A DNA stretch of 64,000 bases from Okeania sp. SIO2C9 (GTDB taxonomy: Bacteria; Cyanobacteriota; Cyanobacteriia; Cyanobacteriales; Microcoleaceae). A program made the position numbers and the translations under genes. Positions 18,641 to 27,786 of this stretch are shown one piece after another. The stretch lies in NCBI RefSeq assembly GCF_010672455.1, contig NZ_JAAHGO010000031.1:35803-99802 (forward strand). Reading direction: 5' to 3'. The notes beneath the pieces were generated by a model, which made no database searches, had not been told where the DNA came from, and was given only the letters and a program-made list of their open reading frames with translations. Within the stretch, counting starts at the first letter, position 1; every line of letters begins with the position of its first letter.

Positions 18641-18716
18641 TAGACATCTCTAAAAATCAAATCAATTATTTCTCTTTACTCCCTACTCCCTATTCCCTCT
18701 TTTATGGAGATGTCTA
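18641..18716. repeat. Short inverted repeat, TAGACATCTC ends
   Basis: TAGACATCTC at 18641-18650 is perfectly inverted at 18707-18716 (GAGATGTCTA), with a core of CTCCCTA-type short tandem repeats. It is a MITE-like remnant of about 76 bp. Confidence 0.45.
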
Positions 18717-18729
18717 TTAATCAGCACAG

Positions 18730-19536
18730 TTATTCAGAAGATTCTGGTAAGACAAAACGCATTTCTCCATTTTGATCGATTTCCACCTTCCCTCCAAGCT
18801 TGAGAATTTCTTGTTGAGCGCGATCACGTACTCTTTGGTCTCTTGTTTGACCGTATACCCACAACCAAGCATTAAACTTGATTAATTTACTATCGGGGTC
18901 TCGCTTCAGAAATTCTGCTGTTTGTCTAAACAGAGATGTTAAGCTTTGATATGATGTATTTTCAGCCCATTCAGCTGCCATTTCGTGAGAATCAATTGCG
19001 CCAGGAATATCACCTACTAACAGTAATTGATCTATACCTTTCCATCTCCATACTTGCCAAGCTTTCGGATCTATTTCTGGAGAAAGTACATCAGTACCGC
19101 GAGTCATATATTCTACCGCGACTTCTGGTTTACCTTCATATATAGATAAAGAGTTAGACACAAATAGATACGTGTCAACCCATCTTGGATCTAAGCGGGT
19201 GATGATATCAAAGTAATCTTCACTAAGAGAATAACCTGTTTGGTTTCTGGCAGTGTCGTCCCCGAAATATTGCAGAAATTGGAGAAACACCCAGTCTGCA
19301 ATCAAATTATCAAATCCAAAAGTCGGAGATGCTTTTAATAATTGTAGCTTTAGAGCTTCTTTTTCTTCAGCTTCTACTGAATCTGCCAAGTCTGAAACGA
19401 TTTCTTTTTTTAAGGGAGAATTTTCTGAGGGCCACAATACCTGTAAAGTGACGATACTTCCTAAAGCTGTTATGAAAACTGCTAGATTTACGAATGAACC
19501 TAGCCAATTTGAGGTTTTGGCTTTTGTTTCCATCAT
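18730..19536 (-). CDS. Conserved membrane-anchored TPR-like protein
   Basis: A 268-aa protein with one N-terminal transmembrane segment (about residues 12-32, SFVNLAVFITALGSIVTLQV). A soluble helical region follows: ADWVFLQFLQYFGDDTARNQTG, a DIITRLDPRWVDTYLF segment, and several TPR-like helix pairs (YEGKPEVAVEYMTRG, GDIPGAIDSHEMAAEWAE). The family appears to be a conserved cyanobacterial hypothetical with no known function. The topology suggests that the helical domain faces one side of a membrane and binds a partner. Start: tandem ATGs at 19536 and 19533; the first is used. There is no operon partner; recQ and ctpA are on the other strand and distant. Confidence 0.75.
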   Translation of the reverse strand: MMETKAKTSNWLGSFVNLAVFITALGSIVTLQVLWPSENSPLKKEIVSDLADSVEAEEKEALKLQLLKASPTFGFDNLIADWVFLQFLQYFGDDTARNQTGYSLSEDYFDIITRLDPRWVDTYLFVSNSLSIYEGKPEVAVEYMTRGTDVLSPEIDPKAWQVWRWKGIDQLLLVGDIPGAIDSHEMAAEWAENTSYQSLTSLFRQTAEFLKRDPDSKLIKFNAWLWVYGQTRDQRVRDRAQQEILKLGGKVEIDQNGEMRFVLPESSE

Positions 19537-19558
19537 GAATTTTTATGTCAACGTTGGT

Positions 19559-19604
19559 TGAAGACCGGCGCTCTTTGATCAGGGGAGCGTCAGGATGAAT
19601 GCGA
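19559..19604 (+). mobile_element. Solo IS200/IS605-type left-end hairpin
   Basis: GAAGACCGG-CGCTC...GAGCG-TCAGGATGAATG matches the pattern of the left end upstream of the tnpB at 22475 (GAAGCCCGACACC...GGTGTTCGGATGAATG). No transposase follows; two small hairpins do (GTCT...AGAC at about 19697-19719 and GAGGT-TCG-ACCTC at 19726-19738). Probably a remnant of an element that lost its gene. Confidence 0.4.
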
Positions 19605-19770
19605 GCGCATTCCGCAGGAAAAACCAATCAATAAGAGCGGTTCTTGCAATAGTATGCTACTATTAATAGCATAAGGCTGCTAGGTTAGCAGTGTCAGTCT
19701 GTGGAGCGCGCCTTTAGACCGAAAAGAGGTTCGACCTCGAAGGCAGGTGCTATCTTAGCGCAGCTCCTCT

Positions 19771-19977
19771 TTCAACAATTAATAATGAATAATGAATAAT
19801 GAATAATTACCTCTCCATGAATTGAAGAGGATTGACAAAGAGATGAAAATTTTTCTTCACAGGAGTCGATTGGATATGGCTCCGAGACCTCGCCATCCCA
19901 TCCTAGGTCATGCTGCGCAAACGACCGCTTATTATCCCCTTAAAAGGGGAGGCGCATACCCACAATTTTTCGGTAAA
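19771..19977. repeat. Dispersed spacer repeat (long form)
   Basis: Reads TTCAACAATTAATAATGAA, then ACCTCTCCATGAATTGAAGAGG, then CCCCTTAAAAGGGGAGGCGC and ACCCACAATTTTTCGGTAA. The same modules occur at 22140-22275, 28620-28680, 47940-48096 and, in part, at 5034, 16313, 44101, 46805, 50425 and 53168. It holds two palindromes (CCTCTnnn...AGAGG and CCCCTTAAAAGGGG). Confidence 0.7.
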
Positions 19978-20198
19978 GAGGCAGCAGAAAGTCCCTATAA
20001 ATGATTTTAGGGAATCCCGTGTTGTCGAGTAAGTGCAACGTCGGGAGGATGTCAAGTCAAGAAAACTAACGATCAACAGATCCAAAATTACAGCAGTTTT
20101 CGACTTAATTAGTTACAAGTCGATACGGCTTTTAGCAGGTGAAAGAAAGAAGCAGGAGAGTTAGTCACTTTCTTCCCTCTTCCTTATTTACTTCAACA

Positions 20199-20315
20199 GG
20201 ACTTACCCATGCATGAGCTAGGAAAAACTAGGATTTGAGATGGCTTTCCGTTCCGGACTACTGCGCAAACCCTGTCGGTCGCTTCGGACAAAAATACATT
20301 GCAGGTGCGTAAGTC
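20199..20315. repeat. MITE-like element, GGACTTACnCA ends
   Basis: GGACTTACCCA at 20199 is inverted (one mismatch) as TGCGTAAGTC ending at 20315. A single end of the same type (TGCGTAAGTCCTG) lies near 49116. The remaining bases up to 20400 are AT-rich with no gene. Confidence 0.45.
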
Positions 20316-20401
20316 TGATTCAAGTTAAACTTTACCTCACTATCCTAAAAAGTACTGTAAGATGATTATCAATTAATGTCTTTTAATTACTTAACTAAAT
20401 A

Positions 20402-20551
20402 GTGCAAAGTTCTTGAAATAACTATTGCTAGCTAAGGCTTTCAGCGCTCTAAAGGTTAAAAACTCTTTATTCACAGCTGTAAGTACTGTAAGGCTTTTAC
20501 AGTAATACTGTCAGCCTTCAATGCAAATTTTTCTTGGGAAGAACTTTGTAC
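20402..20551. repeat. Long imperfect inverted repeat upstream of ctpA
   Basis: A 13-bp end, GTGCAAAGTTCTT, is inverted with one mismatch at 20539-20551. Nested inverted pairs AAGGCT/AGCCTT and TACTGTAA/TTACAGTA lie inside, so the whole 150 bp can fold into one hairpin. It is MITE-like and close enough (about 220 bp) to influence ctpA expression. Confidence 0.5.
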
Positions 20552-20772
20552 TCTCCAGTTACTTAACTATTCTCAAATATAGAATTAGAGACAATAGTCG
20601 TAACGGTAAAATTTGACTAGACAGTGAATTCCCTTGTCACTATAGATACAATAATAAATATATTCAGCTAATATTGTAGTATATTAGACTTCTTTCAAAA
20701 AAATACTATCCCATTATCATAAATTAGTGGGAACGTCAATATCAATAAATGTCCAACTACTAAAAAAATTCA

Positions 20773-22080
20773 ATGAACTCAGCCTCAAAACGCAACTCCA
20801 TCCTTCAAGCCATTTTGTACAGTGGAGCGATCGCTACAACCACAGCTTTATCTTTATTGGCCCCTAGCCTGAGTAAGCCTGCTGAGGCAAATTTAGAAAA
20901 TAGCCCGAAAGCAGTTCTGGATGAAGCATGGCAAATTGTCAATCGAGACTATGTTGATGGTAGTTTTAATCAGACAGATTGGCAAGCGACTAGGCAAACT
21001 TTGTTAGAGAAAAACTATACTTCTAGCGAACAAGCTTATGAGGCATTACGTCAAGCATTAGATCAACTTAATGACCCCTATACTCGTTTTCTAGACCCGG
21101 AGCAGTTCAAAACTTTGACTAATCAAACATCAGGGGAAATGTCTGGAGTGGGAATGCAGCTAAAAGAGGATGAGCTAACCAAAGTAATTACGGTAGTGAA
21201 CGTTGTAGAAAATTCTCCAGCGATGAAAGCAGGTTTATTACCAGGAGATCAAATCCTGGAAATTGACGGCAAACCCACTGCTAATTTGAGTGTATCAGCA
21301 GCAGCAAAACTAATTCGAGGTGATGTAGGGACAGATGTTTTGCTGCAAGTCATGCGTTCTGGAGAAGCAGAATTTGATGTGACTTTAACCAGGGCAAGAA
21401 TAGAATTACAAGCAGTTCGTTACGATCTTAAGCGTGAAGGGAATGAACGTATTGGCTATATTCATTTACAAGAATTTAGTGCCCACGCTGGAGAACAAAT
21501 GCAGAAGGCGATCGAAAATCTGGATAATCAAAATGCTGATGGTTATGTTTTAGATTTGCGGGGCAACCCAGGGGGTTTATTGCGCATTAGTATAGATATT
21601 GCTCGGATGTTAATGGATAAAGGTGCTATTGTTAGCACAGTTAACCGTAATGGAGAAAAGCAAGAATTGCGGGCAAACCGTTCAGCTTTAACTGATAAAC
21701 CAATAGTCGTTTTGGTAGATGGTGACTCAGCTAGTGCTAGTGAAATTCTAGCAGGGGCACTTAAAGATAATGGTCGTGCTGTTATTATGGGAGATCAAAC
21801 TTTTGGTAAAGCTTTAGTACAGTCGGTGCATTCTTTATCAGATGGTTCTGGTTTAGCAGTAACTATTGCTCACTATTATACTCCTAAAGGAACTGATATT
21901 AGTAAAAAAGGTGTTACTCCTGACGTAAGTATAAATTTGACAGATTCTCAAAAACGGCGCTTATATCGGCAACCAGGCGTAATCGCTACAATATCAGATC
22001 CTTATTATTCTAGAGCGGTAAATCTATTGAAAAATAAAATATTGTTACGTCCGTTAGTCTTGCGGGAACAACAAAATTGA
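20773..22080 (+). CDS. ctpA: Carboxyl-terminal processing protease (S41, PDZ)
   Basis: A 435-aa protein. An N-terminal signal peptide (about residues 1-39, ending near SKPAEA) directs it to the lumen or periplasm. Domains: the S41 N-terminal helical part (LDEAWQIVNRDYVDGSFN), a PDZ domain (about 120-205, SPAMKAGLLPGDQILEIDG), then the S41 core. The Ser-Lys dyad is Ser321 in DSASASEILAGALKDN and Lys346 in GDQTFGKALVQ. The 25-residue spacing equals that of the D1 protease of algae. CtpA removes the C-terminal tail of the D1 precursor of photosystem II. Cyanobacteria have CtpA, CtpB and CtpC paralogues, so the exact one is inferred. The ATG start directly follows a lysine-rich AT tract with no clear ribosome site. 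Confidence 0.88.
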   Translation: MNSASKRNSILQAILYSGAIATTTALSLLAPSLSKPAEANLENSPKAVLDEAWQIVNRDYVDGSFNQTDWQATRQTLLEKNYTSSEQAYEALRQALDQLNDPYTRFLDPEQFKTLTNQTSGEMSGVGMQLKEDELTKVITVVNVVENSPAMKAGLLPGDQILEIDGKPTANLSVSAAAKLIRGDVGTDVLLQVMRSGEAEFDVTLTRARIELQAVRYDLKREGNERIGYIHLQEFSAHAGEQMQKAIENLDNQNADGYVLDLRGNPGGLLRISIDIARMLMDKGAIVSTVNRNGEKQELRANRSALTDKPIVVLVDGDSASASEILAGALKDNGRAVIMGDQTFGKALVQSVHSLSDGSGLAVTIAHYYTPKGTDISKKGVTPDVSINLTDSQKRRLYRQPGVIATISDPYYSRAVNLLKNKILLRPLVLREQQN

Positions 22081-22139
22081 AGTCAGGAATGATGATTTGA
22101 GGTATTGCTGAAAATAGGTATGAAAGCTGGAACTAGATT

Positions 22140-22275
22140 CAACAATTAATAATGAATAATGAATAATGAATAATTACCTCTCCATGAATTGAAGAGGATT
22201 GACTAATCATGAACATTTTTCTTTATTATCCCCTTAAAAGGGGAGGCGCATACCCACAATTTTTCGGTAAATTAA
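22140..22275. repeat. Dispersed spacer repeat (long form)
   Basis: Near-identical to 19771-19977: ATTCAACAATTAATAATGAA, CCTCTCCATGAATTGAAGAGG, CCCCTTAAAAGGGGAGGCGC, ACCCACAATTTTTCGG. It follows ctpA by 60 bp. Confidence 0.75.
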
Positions 22276-23445
22276 TAGTCACTAATCTATATAATAAATA
22301 ATAGAATATATAGAATATATGGATCGTACAACCTCTTTAGTCTATCTGGTATGAAGCAAGCAGATGTTTAGCTGAATCTGGCAGAAGCCCGACACCATAA
22401 ACTTGTTTTGGTGTTCGGATGAATGCCAGTGTTTTTATGATATACTGCTTTATAGCAAATCAAATTCTCTCCTTATGCTTAAAGTAGTCAAAGTAAGACT
22501 TTACCCTAATAGCCAACAACAAGAAGCCTTAAGTCAATCTTTTGGCAATTGTCGCTGGTTGTGGAATTACTGTCTGAATTTGATGAACCAAACATATAAA
22601 GAAACGGGAAAAGGATTGTCAGGGTATGAAATTAAGAAGCTAATACCTCAACTTAAAAAAGAGTATGAATGGTTATCCTTGGCTTATTCGTCTTGCTTAC
22701 AACAAGTGTGTTTAAATCTCGGTGTAGCTTTCAATAACTTCTTTGAACGTAGAACGCGCATATCCTCGGTTTAAATCAAAACATGGAAAGCAGTCAATTC
22801 AATACCCTCAAAATGTTAGGGTTTTATCTGATTACTTAATAATCCCCAAAATAGGAGATATAAAAGCTGTTATTCATCGTCCCATTGAGGGGAAAATTAA
22901 GACTGTAACCATCAGTAAAAACTGTTGCGTTCAATACTTGGCTTCAATTTTATTTGAAGATGGTAAAGAGAAACCATTATCATCAACAGAAGGAAAAGCT
23001 GTAGGGGTTGACGTTGGGTTAACTCACTTCTGTACAACGTCATCAGGTTTAAAATATGATAATCCCAGATTTTTGACTAAACATGAAAAGAATTTAAAAC
23101 GAAAACAAGAGCAACTATCTAGAAAAGAAAAAGGGTCTAATAACCGTAATAAAGCTAGAAAGAAAGTTGCTAGAGTCCACTGCAAAATAACTAACTGTCG
23201 TGAGGATTTTCTACACAAACTATCGCGTAGAATAGTTGACGAAAACCAAGTCACAGTAACAGAAAATCTAAACGTTAAAGGTATGATGAAAAACCATTGT
23301 CTAGCTAAAGCAATAGGGCAAGTAGGATGGGGAATGTTTACTCCTCATGCTGAAATATAAAGCAGAACAAAATGGTAAAACCTATGTTGAAGTTGATAGG
23401 TTCTTTCCTAGTTCTAAGACTTGTCATGTTTGCTTACAGCGCTTT

Positions 23446-23545
23446 TCAAATTGATGAACCACATCTTCACAAGCAAAACTTTGTAGGGACGTTCCATGGA
23501 ACGTCCCTACTGTGGTCTACCGTGCAGGAAAACCGCTGTAAATCA
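23446..23545. repeat. Palindrome-carrying insertion inside tnpB
   Basis: About 100 bp with no counterpart in TnpB separate the two Cys pairs of its zinc finger. At its centre is a perfect 28-bp palindrome at 23483-23510, with half-site GTAGGGACGTTCCA. The insertion brings an in-frame stop. Confidence 0.7.
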
Positions 23546-23657
23546 GGTGGGTAGCTTACCCCTTGATATCAGACGATGGACTTGTCAATCATGTAATACT
23601 ACACACGACAGAGATATTAACGCAGCTATTTCTCTCAGAGACGAGGGACTACGAATT

Positions 23658-23806
23658 ATATCATGTCCGAAGGCAATCGTTTGTGTAAAAGTTGGCGTGG
23701 ATATTTGCAGGAAATTTAAGTTTTTTTCTTGCCTGTTGCCTGTTGCCTGTTGCCTGTTGCCTGTTGCCTATTTACTATACAAGACCGATGCTACCGGACA
23801 TGATAT
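23658..23806. repeat. MITE inserted in tnpB, ATATCATGTCCG ends
   Basis: A 149-bp element with a TTGCCTG/CCTGTTG heptamer array in the core. A 5-bp ATTAT repeat flanks it. Without the element and one repeat the TnpB frame reads GLRIISCGTRDQAYRQTV, so the insertion point is clear. It is nearly identical to the copy at 54753-54904. Confidence 0.85.
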
Positions 23807-24038
23807 TATTTCCTGTGGGACACGGGATCAAGCTTATCGCCAAACTGTAAGACGTAGCAGTAGAGGACGTAAGAAATCTACTACTACGCTAGTTTCTGGG
23901 TAAGAAGCCGACGCTTTAATCAAAGATTAAAGCGTTCGGTAGTTCACTATCTATCTGACTACTGACTACTAACAATCATACTGTTATTCAGCAACGCCCA
24001 ATTGTAGATTATTTAAGACTATCGCTAATTATGCTTTA

Positions 24039-24157
24039 ATATAGAATCCGGTTATATTAGTATTATGTTGATAATTCTACAATTACTTCAATATTTTATC
24101 TCCCCCACTCCCCCACTCCCCTACTCCCCTACTCCCAACTATCCAACCGGACTATAG
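24039..24157. repeat. Possible degenerate MITE before moaB end
   Basis: ATATAGAATCCGGTT and AACCGGACTATAG form imperfect inverted ends around a CTCCCCCA/CTCCCCTA short tandem repeat. They resemble the ATATCAnnTCCGG family. The right end stops 1 bp before the moaB stop codon. Confidence 0.35.
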
Positions 24158-24158
24158 T

Positions 24159-24680
24159 TCATACTCCACGCAACTGCGATATTAAGTGAACTAATTCTGG
24201 TAAAATTAGCTTTTCCACCCCTAGTCTGACTGCATTGCTAGAACCTGGAAGTGAAAATACTAATTTACCTTGGTAAGTACCTGCAACAGCACGAGAAGCG
24301 ATCGCCCTGGAACCGATTTCTTGATAACTCAGCCATCTAAATAATTCCCCAAAACCAGGTAAAGTTTTTTCCAATAAATGTTCAATAGCATCATAAGTAG
24401 TATCTCTGGGAGCTATTCCTGTTCCGCCATTAAAAATTACAGCATCTATATCTTCTCGGTGACATAGAGATTCCATTTCTGCGATGACTGCCAATTTTTC
24501 ATCTTTGATAATCTGATATGCTGTTATAGAATGACCTGTACTTCTGAGCATTTCCTGAAGTAACTGACCACTTTTATCTGTTTCTGTTGTGCGGGTATCA
24601 CTAACCGTAATCACAGCACAACGGACAGTAATATCTGGGGGATTAGGATGAGGAATTTGTCTATCCGTATTTGTTTCCAT
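24159..24680 (-). CDS. moaB: Molybdenum cofactor biosynthesis protein B
   Basis: A 173-aa MoaB/MogA-fold protein of typical length. It has VTVSDTRTTETDKSGQ near the N-terminus, IFNGGTGIAPRDTTYDAIE (the GGTG nucleotide/pterin-binding loop), and FSLPGSSNAVRLGVEKLIL. In this family the protein adenylates molybdopterin before molybdate insertion (MogA role), although some MoaB proteins are inactive paralogues. It is cytoplasmic, and its likely end use is nitrate reductase. No other moa/moe genes lie in the window. The stop overlaps the edge of a repeat. The start MQ-free ATG at 24680 has AAGGAG far upstream (about 19 bp), so initiation context is weak. Confidence 0.9.
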   Translation of the reverse strand: METNTDRQIPHPNPPDITVRCAVITVSDTRTTETDKSGQLLQEMLRSTGHSITAYQIIKDEKLAVIAEMESLCHREDIDAVIFNGGTGIAPRDTTYDAIEHLLEKTLPGFGELFRWLSYQEIGSRAIASRAVAGTYQGKLVFSLPGSSNAVRLGVEKLILPELVHLISQLRGV

Positions 24681-24780
24681 TCTATCAATAGTTATAATAC
24701 TCCTTAGGGTTATTCTGATGACTTTAAAAGTGAATTCCTCACCATCAGAAGATGATATAGTGAAGCGTCAAAACTTTAGA

Positions 24781-25476
24781 CTACGAGCAAGATTTAACAA
24801 ATTCCCAAGCAAAAGGATTCTCCTCTTTGTCTTTGTTTGCTGTTAAAAAAGGAGGCTCAAATGGGGCTAGAATATTACCATTACGACCATTAGTAATGTA
24901 AACTTCCTCATTATATTGAATCGGTCCAACTTTACTTAAATCGGAGGCTCGTTCGATCAACCATTTAGTACTATCAGGATAATCCTTATCCCTGCTGCCA
25001 TAACGATAACCGGAATCCCTCCAGTAGTAAAGGCGGTCTCTGTCTCTAAACTTTCCAAGTTGATCGCGAGTCAACCTACTTTCTTTCCAATTTTCTTGTT
25101 CTATAGTCTCTTTATCTATAGTCTGAAGACCAATATAGTCATTTTCAAATATATTACCAAAAACAATAACTTTAAATCTTACAGCCATTGAGGAATCCAA
25201 TGTTATTGTCGGGTATTCATAATTCCCTGAGTCAGACCTTCCGATATAGATATACATATCTTCGCCATCTTCCTTCTGGTTACTTCTTAAGAAAATAACA
25301 TCACCACCTTTAATGTTACCAGTATTTTCACAGTCTGCTGCCAGAGGAGAACGCCCAGTTGTCAAGAAAACCGAGAACATCATCAAAGCAAAACAAGAAA
25401 GCACAGGGATGAATTTTTTTTGCTGGAACATCTGCCTTGCTAAGTTTGTTGAGCTAAGTAAAAAACCAACAGACAT
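24781..25476 (-). CDS. Secreted protein of unknown function
   Basis: A 231-aa protein. The ATG at 25476 has AGGAG 9 bp upstream. The first 45 residues hold a long hydrophobic stretch (FIPVLSCFALMMFSVFLTTG), likely a signal peptide cleaved near PLAADC. A second ATG at residue 16 would give a more ordinary signal length. The mature part starts with a Cys and ends in KSCS, so one disulphide is possible. It contains strand-rich segments: GGDVIFLRSNQ, MYIYIGRSDSG, YDYIG-like DYIGLQT, and VYITNGRNGNILAP. These vaguely recall beta-trefoil or fascin-like repeats, but no family was firmly recognised. Confidence 0.65.
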   Translation of the reverse strand: MSVGFLLSSTNLARQMFQQKKFIPVLSCFALMMFSVFLTTGRSPLAADCENTGNIKGGDVIFLRSNQKEDGEDMYIYIGRSDSGNYEYPTITLDSSMAVRFKVIVFGNIFENDYIGLQTIDKETIEQENWKESRLTRDQLGKFRDRDRLYYWRDSGYRYGSRDKDYPDSTKWLIERASDLSKVGPIQYNEEVYITNGRNGNILAPFEPPFLTANKDKEENPFAWEFVKSCS

Positions 25477-25780
25477 AAACTGCTTCTCCTGAATAAAATT
25501 AAAGAAAAGGTCTACAAATTATAAAGATTAACAACACAGACTAAAAAATAATATAGGATTGAAATAACGATATCAAAGCTATTAATTCTGACTCCTGTAC
25601 GTTGCCAATTCGACAGCTCCCCTACCTGAGTCCTACCTGACTAATATAATGATCTAGCGATTTGTTGTAAACATTTATCAAATTGTTATAAGACCACCTT
25701 TTTGAGAGATTTTTTTTGGGCACTCAACTTTTAGCAGTTAGCCCCAGACTCAAAAGTTACTTACTGGTCTGGGGAACGAA
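25477..25780. other. Intergenic, nothing recognised
   Basis: About 300 AT-rich bases between two minus-strand genes. They include a CCTACCTGA direct repeat, and no inverted repeat or ORF was noted. It should contain the promoter of the upstream-facing secreted protein gene. Confidence 0.3.
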
Positions 25781-26116
25781 TCAAGCCTGATTAAATTCTA
25801 AACCATGATCTTTAGCATAACGCTCCATGAACCGCATAAAACGGTCCCAATCTTCTTTAGATTTCATCACATAAAGTCCCTCTAGTCCTTTCGGCTCACC
25901 ATTGATAAATTTTGCCTTAACTTCGCGACTGGTAATTTGGCCTTCTTCATCAATCATATACATTCCTGTAATATCTTCAGTAACATCTTGACCTAAAGCC
26001 TTGGGATTCTCAAAAATAAATGTGGCCGTCCCCTGATTACCACTACGAGAACGGGTTAGACGTACTTCTGGTATAGCTTCTTCATCAACACCTTGAATAA
26101 ATTGAATTGCACTCAT
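25781..26116 (-). CDS. psb28: Photosystem II assembly factor Psb28
   Basis: A 111-aa protein matching Psb28 over its whole length: [49 protein letters not shown], and [20 protein letters not shown]. Psb28 binds the cytoplasmic face of the CP47 (RC47) assembly intermediate and protects the acceptor side during PSII assembly and repair. It is soluble, with no signal peptide. It is a single gene; TATAAT occurs about 45 bp upstream on the minus strand. The gene gives the clearest sign that the organism is oxygenic. Confidence 0.96.
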   Translation of the reverse strand: MSAIQFIQGVDEEAIPEVRLTRSRSGNQGTATFIFENPKALGQDVTEDITGMYMIDEEGQITSREVKAKFINGEPKGLEGLYVMKSKEDWDRFMRFMERYAKDHGLEFNQA

Positions 26117-26769
26117 CAGTATCTTTTTAATCCTTAAGAAATCGTTAAAACATTATTATAAACACAATCCGATCGAGTTTCACGAACTCAGTATATAAAA
26201 AAAGTCAAGACAAACTATGGATTTGGCTAAAAATTTTAAATAACAATAATTTTAGATGGTTATTTAACACTTATTAAGTTCAAGAATTTATGACACTTTT
26301 TCTGTAAGTTTGTATGAATAAACTTCGGATTGAATAGCTCTAAATATTTACCCAATTCTAGGTTAGCTATAAATGGTATAAATATCTTGATATTTAACTT
26401 TAAATATAGTGTTTTCCAGATACATTAATCATCAATTTTATATATAAAAAGATGCCAATTAATATCTAAATTTAATCATATAGCAAGGCACGAGTTGGTA
26501 TTTGACATAGATTGATGATGAACCCGAGGCAGAGAAAAGCTTTTACCACTATTTCCTGTTCCTTGCTATAATCTACAGCTGAATTTGAGTATAAATTCCT
26601 ATTTACCTATTGATTTTTCAGGTTTTCTGCAAAACTTAGATATTTTCACTTAATAAATTTGCTAGGGAAGATATACTACTAAAATACAATTATTTCATAG
26701 GCATAATTGTCATCAAATAAACCTATGAATATCTATAAATATACACCTTATTAAATTTGATAATTTTTA
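26117..26769. other. Long intergenic region with one MITE-like element
   Basis: AT-rich, no gene. At 26479-26570 a 92-bp segment with TATAGCAAGG and CCTTGCTATA ends matches 9264-9368, including the AACCCGAGGCAGAGAAAAGC middle. The remainder shows nothing recognisable. Confidence 0.5.
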
Positions 26770-27786
26770 CTAATCAAATAAACGTTCTATATCATCTCCA
26801 GAAGAACCACCACGGTTAGAATTAACTCTCAAAGATTTTCCATCTTTAGACAAATCATAACTCAAAGGTTCAGTTTGAGAAATAAGAGATTTACCCTCTT
26901 CTGCTAGAGATGTTGCTGGATATTTGACCATTAAATCTTTTAGAGCTTCAATACGTTTAGGTACGGCGGGATGAGTAGTATCAAATTCAGCACCTGGAGT
27001 TTGCAGCAAAACATTCATTGCTCTTAAACAACCCTCTGGCTCAAAACCTGCCTTTGCCGAATACAAATATCCCTTTTCGTCAGCCTCCAATTCTCTTTTA
27101 CGGCTTTCTTCAGCCAAAGTTTGTTCTAACTCTTCTTTTTTCTGAGCGACAATTTCATTTATTTTTTCTTGGCTAGCTTTAATGCGTTGACGACTAGCAT
27201 TGCCTAAAACAGCACCACCAACTCTCCCTGCTCTGCCTCCAAATACTCTAGCTGCAGTACCTCCAATAGACATACCACTTGCCTCTGCTTGAGCGTCCTG
27301 TTTTTCTGCCAGAACTTCTTGTTGAGCCTCTTGTTCAATTTTTTCGATCAAAGCAAGTTTTTCTGGTGGGGCCAAAGCTATGTGTCTTTCAGTATGATGT
27401 GCCATTTCGTGAGCAACTACACAAGCTATGGCAGAGGCATCCCCCACAAGTTGGTCTAGGATACCGTTGTACATGGCAATCAGATTAACTTCTGTAGCAA
27501 AGGCATTGATTTCATATTTGGGAAATATGATGATTCGCCAAGGTTTTTCGTCTAGTCCATTTGCTCTAGCAATACGATCGACGATTCGATAGAGTGCGTA
27601 AAGGTCATCAGGTAGTTCTTGTTTGGCCTGTTCATATATATTTTTTGGTTGTTCGGTGTCTTTTGTCTGTTCTGTTGGGGTAGAATTTTCTGAGGCAGTA
27701 GGGTTGGCCTTAACTGATAGTTGATTGTTGGGTAGTAGAAATGTTGCTACTGCTAATGTGGCTAGTATAGTTTTAATTTTTAACAT
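26770..27786 (-). CDS. M48-family metalloprotease, exported
   Basis: A 338-aa protein from the ATG at 27786; a TTG five codons upstream is in frame but less likely. The signal peptide is about residues 1-28 (IKTILATLAVATFLLPN). The zinc site is HEMAHHTERH, with the third ligand Glu in ELEADEKGY, typical of M48 (Oma1/HtpX/BepA type). Between them lie an Ala/Gly-rich stretch and a coiled region (KASQEKINEIVAQKKEELEQ). No multi-spanning helices are seen, so it is a periplasmic BepA-like or Loi-type protease rather than HtpX. It probably acts in envelope quality control. Confidence 0.85.
   Translation of the reverse strand: MLKIKTILATLAVATFLLPNNQLSVKANPTASENSTPTEQTKDTEQPKNIYEQAKQELPDDLYALYRIVDRIARANGLDEKPWRIIIFPKYEINAFATEVNLIAMYNGILDQLVGDASAIACVVAHEMAHHTERHIALAPPEKLALIEKIEQEAQQEVLAEKQDAQAEASGMSIGGTAARVFGGRAGRVGGAVLGNASRQRIKASQEKINEIVAQKKEELEQTLAEESRKRELEADEKGYLYSAKAGFEPEGCLRAMNVLLQTPGAEFDTTHPAVPKRIEALKDLMVKYPATSLAEEGKSLISQTEPLSYDLSKDGKSLRVNSNRGGSSGDDIERLFD

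Larger units (their letters stand above)
22475..23903 (+). pseudogene. tnpB: tnpB (IS605 OrfB-type RNA-guided nuclease), multiply disrupted
   Basis: Begins MLKVVKVRLYPNSQQQEALS, a typical TnpB start. A frameshift near 22755 moves into the frame reading RAYPRFKSKHGKQSIQYPQN. A second, near 23340, moves to the frame reading MLKYKAEQNGKTYVEVDRFF. After CHVCLQR a roughly 100-bp insertion (about 23446-23545) interrupts the zinc finger. The sequence then resumes as GSLPLDIRRWTCQSCNTTHD, and a MITE (23658-23806) sits after GLRI. All three RuvC acidic residues are still recognisable (VGVDVGLTHF, VTENLNVKGM, HDRDINAA), and both finger Cys pairs survive. So this was an intact gene broken at least four times, and it is not functional. 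Confidence 0.9.
22389..23939 (+). mobile_element. Broken IS200/IS605-type (tnpB-only) element
   Basis: The element is bounded by two hairpins that share an unusual layout, CCGA-stem-T-TCGG with one bulged T: the left end at 22389-22418 (stem CACCA) and the right end at 23908-23939 (stem CGCTTTAATC). Between them lies one tnpB pseudogene, with two further insertions. There is no tnpA. The right-end region normally doubles as the 3' part of the TnpB guide RNA, so a guide-like RNA could still be made, although TnpB itself is broken. Confidence 0.75.

Noticed and set aside
18357..18647. 96-aa ORF upstream of the Uma2 fragment
   Set aside because: Most of it is translated GGGAGATG minisatellite (SPSPHLPISP), so it is not a gene.
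19822..20085. Small ORFs on both strands before ctpA
   Set aside because: They are read through the spacer repeat module that recurs at 22200 and 48050; no ribosome site or family pattern.
26117..26220. Defined promoter for psb28
   Set aside because: A TATAAT is present on the minus strand, but no convincing -35 at 16-18 bp, so it is not listed as a feature.
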